The notes: generated by a model from the letters alone, not told the origin. A DNA stretch of 5,141 nt from Bacillota bacterium (GCA_009781965.1 WQUS01000168.1:1-5141); one strand, 5' to 3'; counted from the first letter of the stretch, positions 1 through 5,141 are shown. Numbers and translations: made by a program.

Positions 1-989
1 GCACCGGTATCCCCGTGCTTTTGCGGGGGCTGAAAAACTATACCGGCAATCTGACCGCCGTTGTCACTGTGGCCGACGACGGGGGCAGTTCGGGGCGGCT
101 GCGGGGCGAGCTGGGCATCCTGCCGCCGGGAGATATCCGCAACTGTCTGGCGGCTTTGGCCCACCGGGAGCCGCTGATGGAGGAGATGCTGCAGTACCGT
201 TTCCCCGCCGGCGAATTAAAAGGACATAACATGGGCAATTTGCTGCTGGCTGCTCTTTGTGATATTACCGGTGGGTTTGATCAGGCGGTGCGCGGTTTCA
301 GCCGCGTTTTGGCCGTGCGCGGCCAGGTGCTGCCGGTGACCCTTTCCCAGGTGCGGCTGTGCGCCAGGATGAAGGATGGGTCCGTAATCCGGGGGGAATC
401 CAAAATTTCAGCCACCGGCGGGCAAATCGATCGGGTTTTTTTAGAGCCGGAAAATTGTTTGGCCAATGCCGAAGTGTTGCAGGCTATCCGGGAGGCAGAC
501 GCCATTGTTATGGGGCCGGGCAGCTTGTATACCAGCATTCTGCCGAATTTGCTGGTGCCAGAAGTGGCCGCGGCTGTCAGCGCCGCCAAGGCGGTTAAGA
601 TTTACGTCTGCAACGTGATGACCCAGCCCGGTGAAACCGGAGGCTGCAGCGCTTCCGGGCACCTGAAGGCTTTGCTTGATCATGCCGGTAAGAATATAGT
701 TGACTATATGATTGTCAATACCGAAACTATTTCGCCTCGGCTGATTAAACGTTACCGCCGGGAGGGCGCCGTGCCGGTTGAGGCGGACTTGAACGCAGTG
801 GCGGAACTGGGCGTGCGGCCGGCTCCCGCCCGGCTGGTCCAAAAGGGCGACTTGGTGCGCCATCATCCCGAAAAACTGGCCGGATTGGTGCTGCGGCTGA
901 TTGGTGAGCGTTATCCCGAGCGGGCGGTTTCGCTTAATTATTACGTCAGGCAAAGGAAGTTGGGCAAAGGCCAAAGCCGCGCGCTGTAA
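1..989 (+). CDS. yvcK: YvcK/GlmR (CofD-like) gluconeogenesis and cell-wall regulator, 5'-truncated
   Basis: This is the 3' part of a yvcK (glmR) gene of the CofD-like UPF0052 family. The reading frame is open to the left edge: the first whole codon is at 3 and reads TGIPVLLRGLK, the end of the family's N-terminal GGGTG-x-PVLLRGLK nucleotide-binding motif. The GTG at 15 is therefore internal and the true start lies upstream. Further family motifs follow in order: VADDGGSSGRLR, LPPGDIRNCLAAL, GHNMGNLLLAAL, GESKI, GPGSLYTSILPNLLVPEV, CNVMTQPGET and VNTE. The visible 328 residues cover nearly all of the roughly 320-residue Bacillus protein, plus a short basic C-terminal tail (VRQRKLGKGQSRAL). In Bacillus subtilis YvcK is cytoplasmic, binds UDP-GlcNAc, stimulates GlmS and is needed for growth and normal shape on gluconeogenic carbon sources. 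In Firmicutes it normally lies between rapZ and whiA; here whiA follows only after two sulfur-transfer genes. Any N-terminal extension is outside the window. Confidence 0.96.
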   Translation, partial: TGIPVLLRGLKNYTGNLTAVVTVADDGGSSGRLRGELGILPPGDIRNCLAALAHREPLMEEMLQYRFPAGELKGHNMGNLLLAALCDITGGFDQAVRGFSRVLAVRGQVLPVTLSQVRLCARMKDGSVIRGESKISATGGQIDRVFLEPENCLANAEVLQAIREADAIVMGPGSLYTSILPNLLVPEVAAAVSAAKAVKIYVCNVMTQPGETGGCSASGHLKALLDHAGKNIVDYMIVNTETISPRLIKRYRREGAVPVEADLNAVAELGVRPAPARLVQKGDLVRHHPEKLAGLVLRLIGERYPERAVSLNYYVRQRKLGKGQSRAL

Positions 990-1022
990 GCTGGTTGGTT
1001 TAGTCTGTTGGCTTTGCCTTGC
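964..1022 (+). repeat. Imperfect inverted repeat spanning the yvcK stop codon
   Basis: The arm at 964-978 (GCAAAGGCCAAAGCC) can pair with 1010-1022 (GGCTTTGCCTTGC), giving 13 base pairs with two single-base bulges (one A at 966-967, and C971) around a 31-base loop. The yvcK TAA stop (987-989) lies in the loop. No T-run follows, so it does not look like a classical intrinsic terminator. It could be an RNA stability or Rho-related element, or chance; pairing was done by eye. Confidence 0.4.
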
Positions 1023-1034
1023 GCTGGTGTGGCA

Positions 1035-1060
1035 GAGCCAGAGCCAGAGAGCCAGAGCTA
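1035..1060 (+). repeat. Short imperfect GAGCCA tandem repeat
   Basis: Copies of GAGCCA lie at 1035-1040, 1041-1046 and 1049-1054, followed by a one-base variant GAGCTA at 1055-1060. A two-base GA insertion sits between the second and third copies. The tract is in the non-coding spacer after yvcK. No function is evident; it may be slippage-prone. Confidence 0.6.
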
Positions 1061-1099
1061 TAGATTTAGCCAATAATGTGGCTGATTAACGATGCCATA

Positions 1100-1130
1100 A
1101 GCGGATGTTTTTCATATGAGTGGATCCGTT
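1100..1130 (+). promoter_or_regulatory. Concentric dyad upstream of the cysteine desulfurase, possible operator
   Basis: CGGAT (1102-1106) and ATCCG (1124-1128) form an inverted repeat, extended outward by a G-T and an A-T pair to 1100 and 1130. An 8-base perfect palindrome, TCATATGA (1112-1119), lies inside with almost the same centre (near 1115). The dyad overlaps the -35 and spacer of the candidate promoter ending at 1135, a position suited to a repressor. No known operator family is recognised. Confidence 0.35.
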
Positions 1131-1135
1131 ATACT
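1108..1135 (+). promoter_or_regulatory. Possible sigma-A promoter for the desulfurase-thiI-whiA genes
   Basis: A -10-like TATACT (1130-1135, five of six matches to TATAAT) is preceded by a weak -35-like TTTTTC (1108-1113, 16-bp spacer) or TTTTCA (1109-1114, 15-bp spacer). The predicted start is near 1142, giving a leader of about 40 bases with the hairpin at 1150-1164. The -10 is good and the -35 poor. Read-through from yvcK could also supply transcription. Confidence 0.4.
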
Positions 1136-1149
1136 ATGAATTAGACAGT

Positions 1150-1170
1150 GCCGGTTTGACCGGCGGAAAG
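1150..1170 (+). promoter_or_regulatory. GC-rich leader hairpin abutting a weak ribosome binding site
   Basis: GCCGGT (1150-1155) and ACCGGC (1159-1164) form a perfect six-pair stem with a three-base TTG loop. A weak Shine-Dalgarno, GGAAAG (1165-1170), begins at the next base. The SD end is 10 bases from the ATG at 1181 and 7 from an in-frame TTG at 1178. No T-run follows, so it is not a terminator; a 5' stabilising or translation-tuning role is an inference. Confidence 0.5.
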
Positions 1171-1180
1171 TTGGTTATTG

Positions 1181-2365
1181 ATGACCGTTAGTGAAGCGTA
1201 TTTGGACAACAGCGCCACCACCCGCCCCTATCCTGAGGTGACCAGGGCGGTGGCTGAGACCATGGCTGAAAACTACGGCAACCCTTCTTCCCTGCACCGG
1301 AAAGGAGTGGCCGCCGAGCGGGCGCTGACTCAGGCCCGGGAAAGGGTGGCCGCAAGCTTGAACGTCACCGGGGGCATTATATTTACCGGCGGCGGCACCG
1401 AGGCGATCAATTTAGCGCTCAAAGGGCTGGCCCCCGGCAAGCGGGGCCGGCATGTTATTGCCACATCGGTGGAGCACCCGGCGGTGCTGAATGTCTGTGA
1501 GCAGCTGCGGGCCCAGGGAATTGAGGTAACGCTGCTACCGGTGAATCAAACGGGGATTGTGGACCCGGAACAACTTAGAGCGCAGCTGCGGGATGATACT
1601 TACCTGGTGTCAACCATCCATGTGAATAATGAGGTAGGCGCCGTGCAGCCGCTGGCCGATATTGCCGCTGTGCTGGCTGATTGGCGCCGCGACCGCCGGC
1701 GCGTTTTCTGGCATGTTGACGCGGTGCAGGCTTATGGCAAGCTGGCCTTGCGGCCGCGGGAACTGGGTGTGGATCTTTTGTCGGTGAGCGCTCATAAGGT
1801 GCACGGCCCCAAGGGCGTGGGGGCCCTTTACGCGGCGCCGCAAACCCCCTTGCGGCCGCTGCTGTCCGGCGGCGGTCAAGAGGGGGGCTTGCGCTCAGGT
1901 ACTGAAAATGTGCCCGGCATTGCCGGTTTTGGCGTGGCCGCTGCCCTGTTGCGCCGGGAAGGGGTTGAGGCGGCGGAAAAAATGCGGCGGCTGAAGAAAC
2001 AGCTGGTGGAAGGGATCCTGGCCGGGGCGCCGGAAGCGGTACTGAACGGGCCGCCCCTGGCCGACGGTAACGGTAATCCTGACAGCGCGCCGCACATAGC
2101 CAATATCTCCTTTCCCGGCCTGCCCGGTGAAGTGCTGGTGCATGCTTTGGAACAGGAAGGCATTTTTGTTTCCACCGGCGCGGCCTGTTCGTCCCGTAAA
2201 AAAACAGGCAGTGATGTGTTAAAGGCTATGGGACTGAGCGCCCCCCTGCTTGCCGGGGCGATTCGCTTCAGCCTGGCGCCGGTGAATACAGCGGCGGAAA
2301 TGGACTTCGCCGTGGCAAAGACTCTGGCCGTGGTGCGGGAACTGCGCCGGCTGTACGGACAATAA
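1181..2365 (+). CDS. nifS: Cysteine desulfurase, NifS/IscS family, ThiI-associated (NifZ-like)
   Basis: This 394-residue PLP-dependent class V aminotransferase-fold enzyme converts L-cysteine to L-alanine and holds the sulfur as a cysteine persulfide. Visible landmarks are YLDNSATT near the N-terminus, GNPSSLH, FTGGGTEAINLAL, the PLP-stacking His99 in SVEHPA, HVDAVQ (Asp180, Gln183), the Schiff-base Lys206 in SAHKVHGPKG, GGGQEGGLRSGTENVPG, and the catalytic Cys336 in GAACSSRKKTGSDVLKAMG. The distance from Cys336 to the VLKAMG helix matches the long flexible loop of IscS/NifS-type (group I) enzymes. I chose ATG 1181; a TTG directly before it would add one residue. It lies 15 bp upstream of thiI, the arrangement of the Bacillus subtilis desulfurase NifZ that feeds ThiI for 4-thiouridine. 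Thus a dedicated ThiI donor is more likely than a general Fe-S role, although the sequence alone cannot exclude the latter. No iscU or iscR-like neighbour is present. Confidence 0.95.
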   Translation: MTVSEAYLDNSATTRPYPEVTRAVAETMAENYGNPSSLHRKGVAAERALTQARERVAASLNVTGGIIFTGGGTEAINLALKGLAPGKRGRHVIATSVEHPAVLNVCEQLRAQGIEVTLLPVNQTGIVDPEQLRAQLRDDTYLVSTIHVNNEVGAVQPLADIAAVLADWRRDRRRVFWHVDAVQAYGKLALRPRELGVDLLSVSAHKVHGPKGVGALYAAPQTPLRPLLSGGGQEGGLRSGTENVPGIAGFGVAAALLRREGVEAAEKMRRLKKQLVEGILAGAPEAVLNGPPLADGNGNPDSAPHIANISFPGLPGEVLVHALEQEGIFVSTGAACSSRKKTGSDVLKAMGLSAPLLAGAIRFSLAPVNTAAEMDFAVAKTLAVVRELRRLYGQ

Positions 2366-2380
2366 GCGGGAGGATGGACG

Positions 2381-3571
2381 ATGGACAATACATATTTGAT
2401 CCGTTACGGTGAAATCGGTCTTAAAGGCAAGAACCGGCCGCTGTTTGAACGGCGGCTGATGGATAATATCAGCCGGGCCCTGAACGGGCTGGGCCGCGCC
2501 AGGGTAAGCCGGGTGTACGGACGGCTGGTGGTGGAAAGCGACATAGACTCTGCATTGCTGGTGGAAAGCTTACGTAAGGTTTTCGGTATTGTGTGGGTCA
2601 ACCCAACCCTGCGCCTGCCGCTGGAGCTGGAGGCGATTTACTCCGGCGCCTTGCGGGCCATGCGGGACGCGGCAGCCGGTTTGCGGCTGCCGCCGGGTGA
2701 GCCGGTAACCTTTAAAGTGGAAGCCCGGCGTTCCAATAAATCCTTCCCCCAAACTTCGCCTGAGCTCAACGCGCTGGTGGGCGGCTATCTGTTGGACCAT
2801 TACCCCGGTCTCCGGGTGGACGTGCATAACCCAGACGTTTTGGTGCGGGTGGAGATCCGGGAGAAAAACGCTTTTGTGTACGCCGGAGATGTGCCCGGCA
2901 TCGGCGGATTGCCGGTGGGGAGCAGCGGCAGGGCGCTATTGCTTCTTTCCGGCGGGATCGACAGTCCGGTGGCTGGCTGGATGGCGATGAAACGGGGCAT
3001 TGAAATTGAGGCCGTGCATTTTCACAGTTTCCCCTTTACCGGAGAGAAATCCCTGGAAAAGGTGCGCGAGCTGTGCCGGCTGCTGGCCGGCTATACCGCC
3101 CGGATCCGGCTGCATGTGATTCATTTCACCGAGATCCAGAAAGAGATCCAGTTGCGTTGTCCCGAGGAATTGCGGGTCACGCTCATGCGGCGCATGATGT
3201 TTCGCCTGGCCGCGAAAGTTGCCGGGCAGCGGGGGGCCTTGGCCTTGGTGACGGGCGAATGTGTGGGTCAGGTGGCCAGTCAGACCCTGGAGAGCCTGAG
3301 CGCCATCAGTGTGGTGACGGATTTGCCGGTGCTGCGGCCCCTGGTGTGCATGGACAAAGAGGAAATCATTGAACGGGCGCAGCTGATTGGCACATTTGCC
3401 ACCTCCATCCTGCCTTATGAGGATTGCTGTACTTTGTTTTTGCCCCGCCATCCGGCCACCAGGCCCACGGCGGCGGAAGCCGCCAGGGCGGAAGAACAGC
3501 TGGCGCTGGAGGAGCTGCTGAGCGAATCGTTGGAAAAAACCGTGACGGAAGATATTAAAGCCCGAGGGTGA
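2381..3571 (+). CDS. thiI: tRNA 4-thiouridine synthase ThiI (rhodanese-less)
   Basis: ThiI adenylates uridine 8 of tRNA and replaces its oxygen with sulfur to give 4-thiouridine; in some bacteria it also serves thiazole synthesis. The 396-residue protein has an N-terminal ferredoxin-like domain (RYGEIGLKGKN, residues 8-18), a THUMP RNA-binding domain (about 60-165, including KVEARRSNKSFP at 112-123), and a PP-loop pyrophosphatase domain with SGGIDS at 190-195 followed by HFHSFPFTGEK and TGECVGQVASQTLESL. Near the C-terminus, YEDCCTLF carries Cys349-Cys350 at the position of the sulfur-carrying Cys344 of E. coli ThiI. The protein ends soon after, so the C-terminal rhodanese domain of the 482-residue E. 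coli enzyme is absent, as in the roughly 400-residue Bacillus protein; sulfur then probably comes directly from the desulfurase upstream. The start is set by GGGAGG (2368-2373), seven bases before ATG 2381. An ATG at 2374 is out of frame. Confidence 0.96.
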   Translation: MDNTYLIRYGEIGLKGKNRPLFERRLMDNISRALNGLGRARVSRVYGRLVVESDIDSALLVESLRKVFGIVWVNPTLRLPLELEAIYSGALRAMRDAAAGLRLPPGEPVTFKVEARRSNKSFPQTSPELNALVGGYLLDHYPGLRVDVHNPDVLVRVEIREKNAFVYAGDVPGIGGLPVGSSGRALLLLSGGIDSPVAGWMAMKRGIEIEAVHFHSFPFTGEKSLEKVRELCRLLAGYTARIRLHVIHFTEIQKEIQLRCPEELRVTLMRRMMFRLAAKVAGQRGALALVTGECVGQVASQTLESLSAISVVTDLPVLRPLVCMDKEEIIERAQLIGTFATSILPYEDCCTLFLPRHPATRPTAAEAARAEEQLALEELLSESLEKTVTEDIKARG

Positions 3572-3572
3572 T
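3564..3572 (+). promoter_or_regulatory. whiA ribosome binding site overlapping the thiI stop
   Basis: GAGGGTGAT (3564-3572) resembles the extended Shine-Dalgarno GGAGGTGAT and contains the thiI stop codon TGA (3569-3571). Five bases separate it from the whiA ATG at 3578. Ribosomes finishing thiI therefore end on the whiA initiation region, which suggests translational coupling. Confidence 0.6.
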
Positions 3573-3577
3573 GTGCG

Positions 3578-4531
3578 ATGAGTTTTTCGTCGGTGACCAA
3601 AAACGAATTGGCTCGGGTTATCGGCCGGCGGCGTTGCTGCCGGATTGCCGAGCTGGCCGCTTTGGTTAAAATGGACGGCTCGCTGCAGATCAGCGGAGGC
3701 AAAGTATCATTGAACTTGTTTAACCACAATGCGGCGGTGGCCCGCAAAATGTTTATCCTGCTCAAAGATTTATACGGCATTCAGGCCGAAGTAATGGTTA
3801 AAAAAAAGATGCGGTTAAACAAGAACAATGTCTACCTGGTGCGTGTGCCGCCTCAGGAAGGATTGGCGGAGATCCTGGTTGATTTGGGCATGTTGGATGA
3901 AAGCGGTCTGCTCAGGAGCGGTCTGCATCAGGGGCTGCTGCGCACCGAGTGCTGCCGCCGCGCTTACCTGCGGGGTATCTTTTTGGGCGGCGGCTCGGTG
4001 AATGATCCCGGGGGCACTTATCACCTGGAGTTAATTACCGGCAATGAACGGCTGGCGGCTGATATTTGCCGGCTGCTGAAGCGTTTTAAGTTGGAGGCCC
4101 GGATCAGCACCAGGAAAAAGTGGTATGTGGTTTATCTCAAAGAGAGCGAGCAAATTGTTAAATGCCTGAACCTGATGAGCGCTCATACCGCGCTGCTGGA
4201 GTTTGAGAATACCAGGGTGGTCAAGGATATGCGCAATCGGGTGAACCGGCTGGTAAACTGTGAAACTGCCAATTTAAACAAAACCGTCAACGCCTCTTTG
4301 CGCCAGACAGAGAATATCCGGCTGATTGCCCGGACTTTGGGGATGGGCAAGTTGTCCCCTTCGTTGCGGGAAGTGGCGGAACTGCGGCTCAGTTACCCGG
4401 ACGCCAGCCTGAAGGAGTTGGGGGAAATGGCGACCCCGCCCCTGGGCCGCTCCGGGGTTAATCACCGGTTGCGCAAACTGGAGCAAATTGCTGAAAAATT
4501 GCGGACCGGCGGGGAGCAGCAGATGCTGTAA
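3578..4531 (+). CDS. whiA: DNA-binding protein WhiA
   Basis: WhiA is a Gram-positive DNA-binding protein. It controls sporulation-septation genes in Streptomyces and affects cell division and chromosome segregation in Bacillus. The 317-residue length is typical. It begins SFSSVTKNELARV, then has two degenerate LAGLIDADG homing-endonuclease-like repeats: one around CCRIAELAALVKMDGSL (20-36) and one around CCRRAYLRGIFLGGGSV (125-141). The second shows Gly-Gly-Gly in place of an acidic catalytic residue, in keeping with the family's loss of nuclease activity. The family block LLEFENTRVVKDMRNRVNRL with VNCETANLNKT follows, near residues 205-237. The helix-turn-helix is at about 277-301 (SLKELGEM, then PPLGRSGVNHRLRKL). 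It starts six bases after thiI and is probably co-transcribed with it. Its usual upstream partner yvcK is about 2.6 kb away, separated by the two sulfur genes. No crh follows, unlike in Bacillus. Confidence 0.97.
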   Translation: MSFSSVTKNELARVIGRRRCCRIAELAALVKMDGSLQISGGKVSLNLFNHNAAVARKMFILLKDLYGIQAEVMVKKKMRLNKNNVYLVRVPPQEGLAEILVDLGMLDESGLLRSGLHQGLLRTECCRRAYLRGIFLGGGSVNDPGGTYHLELITGNERLAADICRLLKRFKLEARISTRKKWYVVYLKESEQIVKCLNLMSAHTALLEFENTRVVKDMRNRVNRLVNCETANLNKTVNASLRQTENIRLIARTLGMGKLSPSLREVAELRLSYPDASLKELGEMATPPLGRSGVNHRLRKLEQIAEKLRTGGEQQML

Positions 4532-4581
4532 TCGAGTATTATTTCCAGGGGTGCGGCATAGATTGAATTAAAACTCAGGCA

Positions 4582-4607
4582 GGATTTTTGCAAGCGACGT
4601 AGAATCC
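4582..4607 (+). other. Weak hairpin downstream of whiA
   Basis: GGATTTT (4582-4588) can pair with AGAATCC (4601-4607), seven pairs including one G-U, with a 12-base loop. Only T-poor sequence (TTATCATT) follows, so it is at best a poor terminator. The preceding CAGGCA gives the segment the look of a small structured element, but I cannot assign it to a family. Confidence 0.25.
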
Positions 4608-4642
4608 TTATCATTAAACGGAATGTGACCACTCAATATGTT

Positions 4643-4659
4643 TCGGTTGGGCTCGGTTG
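4643..4659 (+). repeat. TCGGTTG direct repeat at one helical turn
   Basis: TCGGTTG occurs at 4643-4649 and again at 4653-4659, with starts exactly 10 bases apart, as in TCGGTTGggcTCGGTTG. Two half-sites on the same DNA face would suit a dimeric or cooperative binding protein. They lie about 60-80 bases upstream of the rpoN promoter. With only seven bases, chance is a real alternative. Confidence 0.35.
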
Positions 4660-4720
4660 AATAAAATAATATTGCAAAATTGATCAGCGAACGTAAATTA
4701 TTTTACTGGTCAGGCAAAGC

Positions 4721-4749
4721 TGGACAGCAGAGGGTAAATTTTAGATAAT
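4721..4749 (+). promoter_or_regulatory. Sigma-A promoter of rpoN
   Basis: TGGACA (4721-4726, five of six matches to TTGACA) and GATAAT (4744-4749, five of six matches to TATAAT) are separated by the ideal 17 bases. The predicted start is near 4756, leaving a leader of about 40 bases before the rpoN ATG at 4797. The downstream TTGACA at 4758-4763 has no well-spaced -10 before the gene and is better explained as an arm of the palindrome. Confidence 0.65.
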
Positions 4750-4770
4750 TGTCAATTTTGACATAATTAT
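4745..4770 (+). promoter_or_regulatory. Palindrome over the rpoN -10 and start site, candidate operator
   Basis: The core TGTCAA-TT-TTGACA (4750-4763) is a perfect inverted repeat. It extends outward: ATAATTGTCAA (4745-4755) matches TTGACA plus ATTAT (4758-4763 and 4766-4770) if TA at 4764-4765 is skipped, giving 11 bp arms. The left arm overlaps the -10 box and the centre falls on the predicted start. This is a classic site for repression; the regulator is unknown. As RNA only part of it would be transcribed, so a DNA operator is favoured over a hairpin. Confidence 0.45.
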
Positions 4771-4796
4771 TACTATAAATTGGAGGCATTGAAGCC

Positions 4797-5141
4797 ATGC
4801 GCATGGGTTATGGGCTGAACGTAATCCAGACACAAAAATTAATCATGACCCCGGAGCTGCGCCAGGCCATCACAATTTTGCAGCTGTCTGCTTTGGAACT
4901 GGAGTCTTACGTGGAGCAGCAACTGGAGGAAAACCCGCTGTTGGAGGTCAGGGACGAGGAAATCGAGCGCTCCGTGACGGGAGACAAAATAGCGGCGGAG
5001 GATAAACCGGAGGATAACGGCTACGATATCGACTGGCAGGATTATTTTCAAGACAGCAGCGATCTGGGCCTGCCCCGTTCGGAAATTCAGGCCGATCCGA
5101 ACTGGTACGGCTACGAACACTTTGCCAGCCGCACGCCTACT
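4797..5141 (+). CDS. rpoN: RNA polymerase sigma-54 factor RpoN, N-terminal part (3'-truncated)
   Basis: The first 115 codons of a sigma-54 gene run open to the right edge. Sigma-54 directs RNA polymerase to -24/-12 promoters and needs AAA+ activators to open them. Region I, which contacts activators, is clear at about residues 7-50: a Gln- and Leu-rich stretch with LNVIQTQKLIMTPELRQAI, ILQLSALELESYVEQQLEEN and PLLE. An acidic, variable region II follows (about 52-95, rich in Asp and Glu), and YGYEHFASRT near the edge probably begins the core-binding region III. The start at 4797 is supported by GGAGG (4782-4786), ten bases upstream; ATG 4803 would leave 16 bases. The gene has its own promoter and palindrome upstream. 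In several Clostridia rpoN precedes the cggR-gap glycolytic genes, but what follows here lies outside the window. Confidence 0.95.
   Translation, partial: MRMGYGLNVIQTQKLIMTPELRQAITILQLSALELESYVEQQLEENPLLEVRDEEIERSVTGDKIAAEDKPEDNGYDIDWQDYFQDSSDLGLPRSEIQADPNWYGYEHFASRTPT

Larger units (their letters stand above)
4532..4720. other. AT-rich intergenic gap after whiA, no gene recognised
   Basis: This first part of the 265-base gap between whiA and rpoN is much more AT-rich than the flanking genes. I see no credible ORF, tRNA or strong intrinsic terminator. It holds a weak hairpin (4582-4607), a TCGGTTG direct repeat (4643-4659) and AT-rich tracts. Transcription from whiA may end here by a means not visible to me, or continue into rpoN. 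Confidence 0.6.

Noticed and set aside
15..17. GTG as the start codon of yvcK
   Set aside because: The frame continues upstream to the window edge and encodes TGIP, part of the conserved GGGTG-x-P motif, so the GTG is internal.
441..1073. Long minus-strand ORF opposite yvcK, and other minus-strand ORFs opposite the desulfurase, thiI, whiA and rpoN
   Set aside because: All are antisense shadows of strongly recognised genes, have low-complexity His/Gln/Arg-rich translations and show no family motif.
901..1089. 62-codon + strand ORF overlapping the yvcK end, with a hydrophobic stretch like a signal peptide
   Set aside because: It starts inside yvcK in another frame at a TTG with no convincing ribosome binding site, and its composition reflects the GC-rich overlap and the GAGCCA repeat.
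3578..4531. WhiA gene as a homing endonuclease or intein/intron element, given its LAGLIDADG-like fold
   Set aside because: Catalytic acidic residues are not retained, the C-terminal HTH and VNCETANLNKT block are diagnostic of WhiA, and no intron or intein boundary is seen.
4563..4660. Possible small coding frame in the whiA-rpoN gap (reading LRQDFCKRRRILIIKRN)
   Set aside because: No acceptable start codon with a ribosome binding site, short length and no recognisable motif.
4672..4699. Second promoter-like pair TTGCAA, 16 bases, TAAATT
   Set aside because: Only four of six matches in each box in AT-rich DNA; the promoter at 4721-4749 is clearly better and nearer to rpoN.
945..4719. Eleven-base direct repeat GTCAGGCAAAG at 945-955 and 4709-4719
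   Set aside because: A few 11-base matches are expected by chance in about 5 kb; the flanks do not extend the match, and one copy is within yvcK coding sequence.

Overview
The window is an ordinary-looking bacterial chromosome segment with all genes on the + strand. It most likely comes from a fairly GC-rich Clostridia-type Firmicute, perhaps of the Desulfotomaculum/Pelotomaculum kind; this placement is an inference. Reasons are the yvcK and whiA pair typical of Gram-positive bacteria, a ThiI without a rhodanese domain next to its own cysteine desulfurase as in Bacillus, Shine-Dalgarno sequences of the GGAGG type, and a sigma-54 gene right after whiA. Coding regions look GC-rich; the main intergenic gap (4532-4796) is clearly AT-rich.

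Layout: (1) 1-989, the 3' part of yvcK/glmR, cut by the left edge inside its N-terminal glycine-rich motif. (2) 990-1180, a spacer with an imperfect inverted repeat across the yvcK stop, a short GAGCCA repeat, a possible sigma-A promoter within or beside a dyad, and a GC-rich hairpin touching the next ribosome binding site. (3) 1181-2365, a cysteine desulfurase. (4) 2381-3571, thiI. (5) 3578-4531, whiA. (6) 4532-4796, an AT-rich gap ending in a good sigma-A promoter whose -10 and start point lie in a palindrome. (7) 4797-5141, the start of rpoN (sigma-54), cut by the right edge.

How the genes work together: the desulfurase and ThiI form a sulfur-relay pair, in which cysteine sulfur is passed as a persulfide to ThiI and then into tRNA 4-thiouridine. 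YvcK and WhiA are the conserved cell-wall/carbon and division/chromosome pair, usually adjacent in rapZ-yvcK-whiA clusters. Here the sulfur pair sits between them, with gaps of 15 bp (desulfurase-thiI) and 6 bp (thiI-whiA), so whiA is probably co-transcribed with the sulfur genes. rpoN appears to start a new transcription unit.

I found no mobile element, CRISPR array, tRNA or rRNA, and no clearly novel protein system. The points worth a second look are the gene order and the regulatory structures in the two intergenic spacers.
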